64,000 bases of DNA. Origin: Thermincola ferriacetica (GTDB lineage: Bacteria; Bacillota; Thermincolia; Thermincolales; Thermincolaceae). The notes beneath the pieces were generated by a model, which was not told where the DNA came from, made no database searches, and saw only the letters and a list, made by a program, of their open reading frames with translations. Below, one piece after another: positions 28,729 through 36,541 of this stretch (positions within the stretch are counted from its first letter, which is position 1; the number at the start of each line of letters is the position of its first letter). The stretch is taken from NCBI RefSeq assembly GCF_001263415.1, contig NZ_LGTE01000015.1:21662-85661 (forward strand), in the 5' to 3' direction. The translations under genes were made by a program, and so were the position numbers.

Positions 28729-28820
28729 TTGTCCCCAGAACTTTGTTGAAAGAACAGATCGAGGTTTTTAAGGGGTTGGGTGAGAAAGTTTTGTGATATA
28801 ATAATACTGAGGTGAGATTA

Positions 28821-29019
28821 ATGAATGCAGGTAAAAGTATTTTAATTAAATTAATTGATGAAATTCCAGAGAGTCAAATACCAGAAGTAATTGATTTTAA
28901 TCATGTTTTTGAAAAACAAGCAGGATAATCAAATATTCAAAGATTTAATATCTGCCAGTGAGAGCAGCATAGATTTTTGGAACAATGATATTGATGATGA
29001 GGTATGGAATAATGTATAA
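28821..29019 (+). pseudogene. frameshifted type II antitoxin (DUF2281/PemI-like)
   Basis: ATG at 28821 after GAGGTGAG opens a 35-residue frame (MNAGKSILIKLIDEIPESQI...) stopped by TAA at 28926-28928. The next frame then continues as KDLISASESSIDFWNNDIDDEVWNN to TAA at 29017-29019. Both parts match the pattern of small antitoxins paired with PemK/MazF toxins. A length change near 28900-28920 has broken it. Its end overlaps the toxin start, as in a working pair. Confidence 0.75.
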
Positions 29020-29361
29020 ACAGGGTGATATCTTAATTAATTCCAATACCTTTCAGTGATTTGACTTCCAATAAAAAACGCCCTGTTCTGGTTTTATCCA
29101 ATAATAATTATAATAGCAAGACGGAAGATATAGTGGTTGCGGCCATTACTTCGAACCTGACAGCAAAGGATTATATTGTAATGCTGACCGGTAACGACCT
29201 TGACGAGGGAACCTTAAAGGTGGGATTCCTGCGTAAGGGTGGATAAGATTTATACCTTATCCCAAAGTATTGTAATTAGCAACTCTGGTGCTGTGAAGAA
29301 GTATATTATAGATGCTGTCAGGGAAAAGCATAAGCTTATGTTTCATATAAAGGCTGGATGA
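29012..29361 (+). pseudogene. frameshifted PemK/MazF-family mRNA interferase
   Basis: ATG at 29012 gives MYKQGDILIN, then an extra base near 29038-29045 shifts frame. The next frame reads IPFSDLTSNKKRPVLVLSNN through AAITSNLTAKDYIVML to a stop at 29246. A second shift near 29235 restores the C-terminal part (VDKIYTLSQSIV, ending HIKAG) to TGA at 29361. Two frameshifts mean no full toxin is made. In this family the toxin cuts mRNA as a ribosome-independent RNase. Confidence 0.8.
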
Positions 29362-29606
29362 ACGGCAGGAAATCATATGGCTTTACCCATGTGTTTCTGC
29401 AGCCTAACTATTATGCTACTCAGGCGCCTTTGGAAGACCGCATGGAGCGGGCAGCGGCTTTGGCCCAAAAGTATGGGACGGGAATTGAAATCGAACTGTT
29501 TACGACGACCTGTATAAATGGATCAACGGTAATTATAACTGATGCTCTTTTTACGAGATGTATCTGTAAAAAAGAAGCGAATACTCCAAAGGAGCGAATA
29601 CTATGA
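29358..29606 (+). pseudogene. fragment of a DUF4855-like protein
   Basis: The frame from 29358 reads YGFTHVFLQPNYYATQ, then RMERAAALAQKYGTGIEIEL, which resembles the conserved core of DUF4855 proteins (Q-P-N-Y-F and G-I-E-I-E). After about residue 47 the frame is lost; another frame holds DDLYKWINGNYN before a stop. No binding site precedes it. It looks like a leftover of a larger gene, whose other parts are absent here. Confidence 0.55.
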
Positions 29607-30259
29607 ATTTGCCTAAAAAACGTATCCTGGTAATGACCGCTGTTCAGGCAGAACGGGATGCGGTATTGCGTGGGCTGAAGGGCGATCAAAGGTTTGATGT
29701 CTGCTTGGCGGGTGTTGGCCCGGCAGCGGCGGCAGCCAATACGGCAAGGATCTTGGCAACTGCTGAATACGACCTGGTAGTGAGCGCCGGTATTGGTGGA
29801 GGGTTCCCTGGCAGGGCTGAGATTGGTTCCCTTGTGGTGGCAAATGAAATTGTTGCCGCGGATTTAGGGGCGGAAACCCCGAAAGGTTTCATGAGTTTGG
29901 ATGAATTGGGCTTCGGATGTACCCGTGTTCAGGCGGATCTCTGCCTGGTGAACCGGTTGACTGAAGCGTTATTTGCGGCCAATCTACCGGTCAGCGCTGC
30001 CCCTATATTGACTGTATCTACAGTGACGGGTACGGCTGAGAGTGCGGTAGAAATGGCGGCACGGGTACCGGGGGCCGCTGCTGAGGCAATGGAGGGGTAT
30101 GGTGTGGCTGTTGCGGGACAGGCGCTTGGTGTGCCGGTGCTGGAAATCCGCTCTGTCTCAAACCTGGTTGGCTTAAGGGAACGGAGCACATGGCGTATAG
30201 ATGAGGCATTGGCCGCTCTCGAAGCGGCAAGTTCAGTATTATTGGAGGTTTTACTATGA
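29603..30259 (+). CDS. mqnB: futalosine hydrolase
   Basis: A 218-residue nucleoside-phosphorylase-fold hydrolase. It cleaves futalosine to dehypoxanthine futalosine and hypoxanthine in the alternative menaquinone pathway. The glycine-rich SAGIGGGFPGRAEIGS and C-terminal EIRSVSNLVGLRER are typical. ATG at 29603 follows AAAGGAG. Its stop overlaps the next start as ATGA, so it is translationally coupled to mqnD. Menaquinone fits the NapC-type cytochrome elsewhere in the window. Confidence 0.9.
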   Translation: MNLPKKRILVMTAVQAERDAVLRGLKGDQRFDVCLAGVGPAAAAANTARILATAEYDLVVSAGIGGGFPGRAEIGSLVVANEIVAADLGAETPKGFMSLDELGFGCTRVQADLCLVNRLTEALFAANLPVSAAPILTVSTVTGTAESAVEMAARVPGAAAEAMEGYGVAVAGQALGVPVLEIRSVSNLVGLRERSTWRIDEALAALEAASSVLLEVLL

Positions 30260-31095
30260 GAATTGCTTTTTCTCCTTGTCCTAACGATACTTTTATATTC
30301 CATGCCTGGGTACATGGACTGATTCCGGGTGCTCCGAAGCTGGAGGTTACTTATGCCGATATTGACATCACCAACAGTTTGGCGGCCGGTGGTAACGGGC
30401 CGGAGGTGATTAAGATTTCTTATGCAGCTCTCCCATGGGTATTATCTGATTACGCGCTGCTCCCATGTGGAGGTGCACTGGGCAGAGGTTGTGGGCCGCT
30501 GGTATTAACGTCGCTAAAAGCAGGTAATACCGAGGATCCGGCGGTTTTGGCCGGTAAACGGATTGCGGTACCCAGTGAAAGATCAACGGCCTACCTGTTG
30601 TTCCGCCTGTGGGCAGCTCAAAAAGTACCAGGGGGGGTAGGCGAGATAGTGGTTATGCCTTTTCATGAGATTATGCCGGCGGTGCGTGACGGCGCCGTTG
30701 ATGCCGGGCTGGTGATTCACGAGGCACGCTTCACTTACCCTTCTTACGGGCTGGACCTTTTGGCTGATCTGGGCAGTTGGTGGGAAGCTGATACCAATCT
30801 GCCGATTCCTTTGGGAGCGATCGTCGCCCGTCGGAACCTGGATTTAACGGCTGTCGCTGACTGGATTCGGGCCTCGCTCAGATACGCGTGGGCACACCCG
30901 GAGGCTTCACGGGAGTATGTAATGTGCCATGCTCAGGAGCTGTCGCCTGAAGTTGCCCAGGCACATATTAATCTTTACGTAAACGAGTTCAGTGAAAATT
31001 TAGGCGAGACAGGGTATCAAGCGGTAACTACCTTACTCAGCCGGGCCGCACAGGCAGGGCTGGTGCCCAGGGTGGACTTGGCGGCCTTATCATAA
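30256..31095 (+). CDS. mqnD: 1,4-dihydroxy-6-naphthoate synthase
   Basis: A 279-residue periplasmic-binding-protein-like enzyme that converts cyclic dehypoxanthine futalosine to 1,4-dihydroxy-6-naphthoate in menaquinone synthesis. The start FSPCPNDTFIFHAWVHG and DAGLVIHEARFTYPSYGL are signature segments. It overlaps mqnB by four bases. Normal length. An IS256 scrap follows three bases after its stop, so an insertion once landed at its 3' end without breaking it. Confidence 0.92.
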   Translation: MRIAFSPCPNDTFIFHAWVHGLIPGAPKLEVTYADIDITNSLAAGGNGPEVIKISYAALPWVLSDYALLPCGGALGRGCGPLVLTSLKAGNTEDPAVLAGKRIAVPSERSTAYLLFRLWAAQKVPGGVGEIVVMPFHEIMPAVRDGAVDAGLVIHEARFTYPSYGLDLLADLGSWWEADTNLPIPLGAIVARRNLDLTAVADWIRASLRYAWAHPEASREYVMCHAQELSPEVAQAHINLYVNEFSENLGETGYQAVTTLLSRAAQAGLVPRVDLAALS

Positions 31096-31097
31096 CC

Positions 31098-31163
31098 ATG
31101 TATGCCAAGGGTATGCCCGTCCGTGATATCGAAGACCACATGAGGGACATCTACGGTATTTAA
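31098..31163 (+). pseudogene. IS256-family transposase fragment
   Basis: Twenty-one residues, MYAKGMPVRDIEDHMRDIYG plus one, match the well-conserved IS256/Mutator transposase region where family members read YAKGMSTRDI..HL.DIYG. The frame then ends at TAA. Nothing else of the element is present, and no inverted repeats are visible. Confidence 0.8.
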
Positions 31164-31166
31164 TAT

Positions 31167-31194
31167 AAGCCTCCACTCGAGAGCGGAGGCTTTA
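31167..31194 (+). terminator. rho-independent terminator after mqnD
   Basis: AAGCCTCC and GGAGGCTT pair around a 10-base loop, followed by TATTG. It lies between convergent genes and could act for both. Confidence 0.75.
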
Positions 31195-31245
31195 TTGTAC
31201 TATATTTACTGGGTTTGATTACTTACATTAGCATCTACCTGTTGT

Positions 31246-31542
31246 TTACTGGTTCTCGGCATTCCCTAAAGCTTCATCAATTTGCTTTTGAAATGGATTA
31301 GGTTTACTTTGTTTAATGGCGGCACACTGACAATGATGAGTATGTCCACAAGCTTTAACTTTTCTTTCAATAGGCGGCTTATCTTTTGTTGACCTGATGA
31401 GGTTAAACATGGCTACCGGCATAGCTCTCATGACTCCTCCACATTGGACACATATCAGTTCCAACCCTTTTTTGGCTTCATAATCAACCATCACCGGTCT
31501 TTTTGTCCCACATTCACTGCAAAGAAAGTCATATATAGGCAT
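31246..31542 (-). CDS. FmdB-like zinc-ribbon protein of the C1 cluster
   Basis: A 98-residue protein opening MPIYDFLCSECG, the hallmark of the FmdB/CxxC-CxxC regulatory protein family, with the second knuckle CVQCGG at about 32. The C-terminal part adds a Cys/His patch (CGHTHHCQC). ATG at 31542 lies after AAGGAGG; the longer frame upstream overlaps the methyltransferase gene and is unlikely. It is the last gene of the minus-strand cluster, 25 bp after the corrinoid fusion. From memory, an fmdB gene follows cmuA in Hyphomicrobium chloromethanicum. Function not established. Confidence 0.8.
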   Translation of the reverse strand: MPIYDFLCSECGTKRPVMVDYEAKKGLELICVQCGGVMRAMPVAMFNLIRSTKDKPPIERKVKACGHTHHCQCAAIKQSKPNPFQKQIDEALGNAENQ

Positions 31543-31567
31543 AATTAACCTCCTTGAAAAGAAATAT

Positions 31568-33403
31568 TTAGGCTGTTGCCTTAATATGTTCTTTAACCAA
31601 GGAAACTGCAGCGTTAGCATCAGAACCATATTTTGCGCCGATTTGGGAAGCAATCTGTTCATTCATTGCTGCGCCACCGGTCATGACCAAATACTTGTCG
31701 GCCAAGCCTTTTGCTTTAAGCAATTCTACTGTTTTTTCTGCGTAAATAACCGATGAGTTGGTCATGACGGATATACCAATTGCCACCGCATTATTAGCTT
31801 CTGCTGCTTCAACAAATTGTTCAGGTTTAACATTCTTGCCAAGATCAATAACATTAAAGCCGTTGGCTTTGAGCATTAGGACAACAAGATTTTTTCCGAT
31901 GTCCTGAGTGTTCCCACGAATCAGACCCACTACCACCGTTTTTTTATTCCCGTCCCCTGCTCCTGATGCTTCCAGCAGCGGAACAAGAATAGCCATAGCC
32001 TTTTCCATAGTCTTGGCAGATTTGATCATATCGGTGATGAAACGTTCGTTACGCTCATACAAGTCGCCGACCATTTTCATACCAAGGGATAAACCGTCAA
32101 ATATAATCTGCTGCGGGGTTAACCCGAGTTCCAGACCTTTTTTGGTCCACTCAACGACTTTATCACCGTCGTATTCCAAAATCGCATCCGCCAGATTTGA
32201 ATAAACCTCTTCTTCCGGAGTTTTATTTGCCTTCTTTTGAATGCCCATTCTGACCATTTGATCGTTATCCGTTGATATTTTGCGCATACCCGGGTGGTTG
32301 GGGTGGCCCGCCAAATAAACGTTGCTCAGGTCACCAAGGGCCTCGATGTCTATCGGGTACTTGATCGATGCACAGGTATCAATCAACGCGCGCATGTTTT
32401 CCTCCGGAACAGTCCAGTCAATGTCACAACCGGGCATGCAGACAAATCCGCCGTTATACCCAACTTCAACAGCCAATTTCTTGACTTCCCTGGCAACATC
32501 CTCGGGGGTGCCATGGACTAATGTTGAGTAGGGGCTGACCGTACCCATCAGTGAAATTTTGTCTCCGATAGCTCGCTTGGCATGGTCTGCTCCAGGATAC
32601 ATATCGCCGTTAAAGTTAAAGGTGCCGCTATTGGCAATGTCGGACCAGATGGGTTGGGTAAAGGTACATGTATGAGTGAACCCGATACCGCCAATTTCCT
32701 TAATATAAGCGAATAACCTCTGCTGGTAGGGCAAGCCAAACTCTCTATACATTTCCGGCGGTAAAATGTCACTGGAGCAGAATGGGTCAAGAATATTGCA
32801 GACATCAACACCAGCTTCAAACATCATTCGGCAGACATTTTTAACCACGTCAAGGGATAATTCTATAACCTCTTTAGCGAAATCCGGATCTTCAGCCAAA
32901 TAAGTGAAAAAATTGTCGGTACCGGTAACTAACTGGGCGGTAGTAATCGGACCGCCAACGGGGGTAGCCAGCGCGTGGGTATCTTTCCAGCCTTCCCTGA
33001 TTAAGGTTCTTATTTCTTCTTGAATTGCTCTCAAGCGGCCTTTTTCCGGATTAAAGCCATTCTTTAGGTAGTTATCTTTTAGACGGTAAAAAGCTTCTTT
33101 TGTAGGTGCGGGATGTTCAACTAGTGAGGGTTGTGCATAAGGCAGGTATTCTAATACAGCACCCAGATTCTCTACCGGGGTAAACAAGTCGGTCCCGGCA
33201 ACCACCACGTCTCCGCCGAATTTTTGATGGGCTTTGATTTTGGCTTTGGCCATGGCCTCACCGTCGAGCAGGACCTGATCAACTCTAACGCCCCCCTCGC
33301 GAATGCCCCGTGTCATCAACAACGGGTTTACGGGTAACTGGTCCGGCAGCTCTTGCATAGTAACTGCCGCAAAAACTCGTTCTCGGCTGGTCATCTTGGA
33401 CAT
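31568..33403 (-). CDS. cmuA: CmuA-like methyltransferase: UroD-type domain fused to corrinoid-binding domain
   Basis: A 611-residue fusion. Residues about 1-370 are a MtaA/UroD-type methyltransferase with candidate zinc ligands in FTHTCTF and CMPGCDIDW. Residues about 390-475 form the four-helix cap and 485-611 the Rossmann B12 domain of MtaC-type proteins. The corrinoid motif reads GNTQDIGK, so the usual cobalt-ligating His is Gln500. Chloromethane methyltransferase CmuA has this two-part design and similar size (67 kDa). It would take a methyl group from a donor such as a methyl halide onto cobalt. The donor is inferred from cluster order; other methyl compounds are possible. ATG at 33403 follows AAGGGAG. 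Confidence 0.75.
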   Translation of the reverse strand: MSKMTSRERVFAAVTMQELPDQLPVNPLLMTRGIREGGVRVDQVLLDGEAMAKAKIKAHQKFGGDVVVAGTDLFTPVENLGAVLEYLPYAQPSLVEHPAPTKEAFYRLKDNYLKNGFNPEKGRLRAIQEEIRTLIREGWKDTHALATPVGGPITTAQLVTGTDNFFTYLAEDPDFAKEVIELSLDVVKNVCRMMFEAGVDVCNILDPFCSSDILPPEMYREFGLPYQQRLFAYIKEIGGIGFTHTCTFTQPIWSDIANSGTFNFNGDMYPGADHAKRAIGDKISLMGTVSPYSTLVHGTPEDVAREVKKLAVEVGYNGGFVCMPGCDIDWTVPEENMRALIDTCASIKYPIDIEALGDLSNVYLAGHPNHPGMRKISTDNDQMVRMGIQKKANKTPEEEVYSNLADAILEYDGDKVVEWTKKGLELGLTPQQIIFDGLSLGMKMVGDLYERNERFITDMIKSAKTMEKAMAILVPLLEASGAGDGNKKTVVVGLIRGNTQDIGKNLVVLMLKANGFNVIDLGKNVKPEQFVEAAEANNAVAIGISVMTNSSVIYAEKTVELLKAKGLADKYLVMTGGAAMNEQIASQIGAKYGSDANAAVSLVKEHIKATA

Positions 33404-33544
33404 ATTGATTCACTCCCTTAATTTGTTAGTTTAAGCGTAGATATGGTCCTTTTCCAATGAATTCGTTATCCCGTTTCTCACCACCTTATTGCCAGAATAA
33501 TAAATACTTTTGTTGTACATTGACGGTAAAAAAGTCACCCTATG

Positions 33545-34696
33545 TTATACGGCAGGTAGTTCTTTTGATAAGGTTTTTTCTATTGCCTCTTCGATGATGC
33601 TCCGTACCGGCCCAATGTTACGGATTTTTTCAAAATCATCGTCGGACAAATTTCGGATAAATGCAGCTCCATATATAGTTGCAAGTACTTCTTCTGTAGA
33701 TAACAAGTTATCCAAGGGCGCGGCAATAACCGGTGAACTTTTGGCCAATTCAGTGATTAATCGGGCGATTCCGGCCCTATCCCGATTCGCTACGGACCTA
33801 CCCAAAGCACAAAGGTCGGTTGACCCATGCAGTACAACATGAGGTGGAAGCTCTTGCCTTATTTCCTGAACACTCATCCCCTTAGCTTTAGTATCCAGAT
33901 TAAATATCTTGATACCGAGCTCAACTACATCCTTCAGAATTGGTCGAATGGCTCCACAACTGTGAAAGCAAATTGCGGCAGAGGTTAACTGTCTGAGTCT
34001 GGTCAGCGATGAATGCATAAAGGGTCGAATATATTTGCGAAAATCCATCGGAGAAAAAAACATGCCATCCTGGTGGCCCAAATCATCGGCATAAATGATT
34101 ATATCTGGTTCATAAGGAAGTGAGCTCAACATATATTTATAGGCATCTACTATAGTTTCTGCGGACCATTCGAGTAGCGCTGTAGCAATTTGCCAATTAT
34201 CTGCAATATCTTCCATAAACTGCCAGGTACTGCGCAGCATGAAGCATAGATTTAGGAGACCGGGGCAAGGCGCATCTGCGATTATAAGGTAGTTATTTGC
34301 AATATTAGATTCAATGGGTTGTATCTTCTGATGCCATTGGATTTTGGGATAACGCACAATATCGCTGAGCGCCGCTGTTTCTAGAGGGTGGTTGACAGGA
34401 AAAAAAGCACTTCCATCCTGTATCCATTTAACGCCATAGGCATCAATAAAGCTATCATCTGTTATTGCGGGGAAGTCAAATAACAAACCACTACGGACAA
34501 AATCAGATCCTAGCCGGATACAATCCAGCGGCTCCAAAGGTACTGTTCCGTATACAGGATGAGCTGCTTTGTCTTTTGCCTTATGGGGAAGTACATTGTT
34601 CCGGATACCAGTGAGAGACGTAGTTCCAATATCAATCAGTGGCAAGCCTGATTGTTTTCCGGAAATAATGGATGCTAATCTTGACCGAAGATTCAT
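33545..34696 (-). CDS. cmuC: CmuC-like UroD-family methyltransferase
   Basis: A 383-residue protein of the uroporphyrinogen decarboxylase/MtaA superfamily. Visible segments are YADDLGHQDGMFFSP, CFHSCGAIRPIL (possible metal site) and VLHGSTDLCAL. There is no corrinoid domain. CmuC of chloromethane degraders is a protein of similar size and family whose exact role is unclear. ATG at 34696 follows GTAGGTGAAA. It sits 14 bp after the MtrH-like gene and 141 bp before the fusion gene, in one minus-strand operon. It could be a true haem-pathway UroD only in theory; the context argues against it. Confidence 0.72.
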   Translation of the reverse strand: MNLRSRLASIISGKQSGLPLIDIGTTSLTGIRNNVLPHKAKDKAAHPVYGTVPLEPLDCIRLGSDFVRSGLLFDFPAITDDSFIDAYGVKWIQDGSAFFPVNHPLETAALSDIVRYPKIQWHQKIQPIESNIANNYLIIADAPCPGLLNLCFMLRSTWQFMEDIADNWQIATALLEWSAETIVDAYKYMLSSLPYEPDIIIYADDLGHQDGMFFSPMDFRKYIRPFMHSSLTRLRQLTSAAICFHSCGAIRPILKDVVELGIKIFNLDTKAKGMSVQEIRQELPPHVVLHGSTDLCALGRSVANRDRAGIARLITELAKSSPVIAAPLDNLLSTEEVLATIYGAAFIRNLSDDDFEKIRNIGPVRSIIEEAIEKTLSKELPAV

Positions 34697-34709
34697 CGTT
34701 TTATTTCAC

Positions 34710-35606
34710 CTACAGTTTGAACATATTCCACAAAGCGTGTCCTTCAGGCAGTTTATGACCATCCAATTCTTGAGCCGCAAAGCCATAAAACACTTCGGCA
34801 GTCGCAGAAACATGGGCTGCCACTGCTGCTTTTTCAATGATGCCATAGTGCAAGTAATCTGCACCTGCTGCACGACAAGCAACAAGTGCTGTTGCCAAAG
34901 ATAGATTTACCCATTCCCGGCCTAGTTGACTGACACTGGTCCATTGTGGAAAACAGTTAGAGAAGGCACAACCGGCAGGATAGCCGAAACGTTCACGAAC
35001 AGCCTGAATTTGCCGAATATTCAGACCAATTGAGGGTGGATCCATCGTGCCTAAGTCCACAATAGGGGCTTCTACTCCAATCTCCTTTAACATCGGCTGA
35101 TAATAGTTCTCGATCATCTCACAACTTCCCTCAGGTGTTGGGTTGCTTACATCACTGGCAAGTATCATGACAGCGGCGGGGCGTTGCCGGCAGAGTAATT
35201 CCAACTCTTCGTCTTCTGTATCCTCATTCAGCGAAGCATAAATTACCCGATTTAGAATTCCCAGTTTAGCGGCAGCCTCAAGGCCAGCCATGCGGGCCTC
35301 GGCTTCAGAAGCATTTATAAATAAAGGAAGGGTTGTACGCACACTAACAAATTCTAAAAAGCGTTCCATGGCTTCGGGTGAAGCGGCAATGATGTCAAAT
35401 GCCATTTGCACACCGTATCTTTTACTGAGTTTATTTACACGGTCCACCAATTCTGTCGCGCGATTTTCGTCAAATTCGCCGGCAAATGGATCAGAAACAA
35501 GAGAATGTTTGTCATAAAAAATGCTCCCTACCGCTAAGCCGGTATTCGATCCCATTGGCCCACCTATTATAGTGTCACCTATCTTCAGTACGTGAAAATT
35601 TGCCAA
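34710..35606 (-). CDS. cmuB: CmuB/MtrH-like methylcorrinoid:tetrahydrofolate methyltransferase
   Basis: A 298-residue TIM-barrel protein of the MtrH family, with GGPMGSNTGLAVGS near the start, VDLGTMDPPSIGLN in the middle and GADYLHYGIIEKA near the end. In this family MtrH-like proteins (MtgA, CmuB) move the methyl group from corrinoid cobalt to tetrahydrofolate. It is the right partner for the corrinoid fusion downstream. TTG at 35606 is 8 bp after GGAGG; TTG at 35612 is too close to the site. Substrate specificity is not readable. Confidence 0.78.
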   Translation of the reverse strand: MANFHVLKIGDTIIGGPMGSNTGLAVGSIFYDKHSLVSDPFAGEFDENRATELVDRVNKLSKRYGVQMAFDIIAASPEAMERFLEFVSVRTTLPLFINASEAEARMAGLEAAAKLGILNRVIYASLNEDTEDEELELLCRQRPAAVMILASDVSNPTPEGSCEMIENYYQPMLKEIGVEAPIVDLGTMDPPSIGLNIRQIQAVRERFGYPAGCAFSNCFPQWTSVSQLGREWVNLSLATALVACRAAGADYLHYGIIEKAAVAAHVSATAEVFYGFAAQELDGHKLPEGHALWNMFKL

Positions 35607-35752
35607 CTTCAATTCCTCCTTCTTTTAGATAACATTTTTTTAAGTAAAAAATCATGGAGAAAGTCTGCGCAGAAACCATTTCTCTTGATATCAGCAATCA
35701 AGCAACCAAGTTTTTCTACCGAAAACTTCCTCCTATTGGCAGAACCTAAAGT

Positions 35753-36274
35753 TTAAGGATGATTGGAAGACTTGATTTTATCAGATTGCTTAGTATCTTT
35801 TACCAACGCCAAATACTGTACAACCAAAGCCGACAAAATTAGGATTCCTAATCCAAGAAAGACAGGTTTAAGAACAAATGCATAGTTTTGTTTGGAAATA
35901 ACTGCCACAAAAGCTGTTGCACCACCAGGAGGATGTAATGTGTTAGTAATATTCATTAAAACCATTGCCAAGGCAACGCTAATAGAGACACTCCACCAAT
36001 TCGATCCCAGAAGCTGGTATACGGTGACACCAGCTAAAGCAGATAACAGTTGCCCACCCACAATACATTTAACTTTTGTCATCGAAACCGGAGACGCAAA
36101 TAATACTATGGCAGAACTGGCTAGAGACGGGAAAAGAAGTGCTGCTTCATATTGATAGCCCAAATAAGCTATTGGAGAAATCCCGAGAAACGTTCCTAAC
36201 GTGGCGACCATTAAATAACCTGGTTTTGCCCTTCTGATAATGTCACAGACCCGTTTAATAATCTGATTTATCAA
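35753..36274 (-). CDS. HPP family integral membrane protein
   Basis: A 173-residue protein with four or five hydrophobic helices and the family signature TLHPPGGATAF. HPP proteins are membrane proteins, with a nitrite transport role reported in cyanobacteria; most are uncharacterised. TTG at 36274 is 9 bp after AAGGAG. It is the first gene behind the consensus minus-strand promoter, 146 bp before the MtrH-like gene, so it probably belongs to the C1 operon. It could move a substrate or product such as a halide, but nothing in the sequence proves this. Confidence 0.8.
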   Translation of the reverse strand: MINQIIKRVCDIIRRAKPGYLMVATLGTFLGISPIAYLGYQYEAALLFPSLASSAIVLFASPVSMTKVKCIVGGQLLSALAGVTVYQLLGSNWWSVSISVALAMVLMNITNTLHPPGGATAFVAVISKQNYAFVLKPVFLGLGILILSALVVQYLALVKDTKQSDKIKSSNHP

Positions 36275-36370
36275 AAGGAACAACTCCTTAAATCAGATAG
36301 AAATTGGCGGTGCCAGAGAGCTCCTGTACAATGTAGTCATATTTTTGAAAACAAATTTGTATCTGGCCTC

Positions 36371-36399
36371 ATTATAAAACGCACTATATTGTATGTCAA
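36371..36399 (-). promoter_or_regulatory. consensus sigma-A promoter of the HPP-cmu-like operon
   Basis: Read on the minus strand, TTGACA (36399-36394), a 17-base spacer, then TATAAT (36376-36371): exact consensus in both boxes and spacing. Transcription would start near 36364 and give a leader of about 90 bases. The first ATTGTATGT repeat overlaps the -35 box. Confidence 0.88.
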
Positions 36400-36446
36400 T
36401 ATATTTTATTGTATAATATTAATTTTTATTGTATAACATTGTATAA
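36388..36446. promoter_or_regulatory. phased ATTGTATRW repeats, probable operator
   Basis: ATTGTATGT at 36388-36396, then ATTGTATAA at 36408-36416, 36428-36436 and 36438-36446. Start-to-start distances are 20, 20 and 10 bp, so all sit on about the same face of the helix. The first overlaps the -35 of the operon; the others lie upstream of it. They are the natural candidates for binding by the divergent DcmR-like regulator. Inferred. Confidence 0.7.
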
Positions 36447-36473
36447 TAAACGTTTTAAAAGCCTATACTTTAC

Positions 36474-36502
36474 TTGATATGTTCAATACGCTGTGATATC
36501 AT
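36474..36502 (+). promoter_or_regulatory. probable promoter of the MEDS-domain regulator gene
   Basis: TTGATA (36474-36479), 17 bases, then TATCAT (36497-36502), about 40 bp before the ATG. It is weaker than the divergent promoter. Confidence 0.55.
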
Positions 36503-36541
36503 TTTAATGAAAATATAAAAAAGTAGGAGAAGGCGGTTAAC

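Noticed and set aside
28545..28749. Open frame of about 68 residues after rlmH
   Set aside because: It has no ATG, GTG or TTG with a binding site, and the likely rlmH terminator hairpin lies inside it. Probably chance.
33545..34696. UroD-like gene considered as true haem-pathway hemE
   Set aside because: It lacks neighbours of haem synthesis, sits inside a corrinoid methyltransferase operon, and its conserved segments resemble the MtaA/CmuC group.
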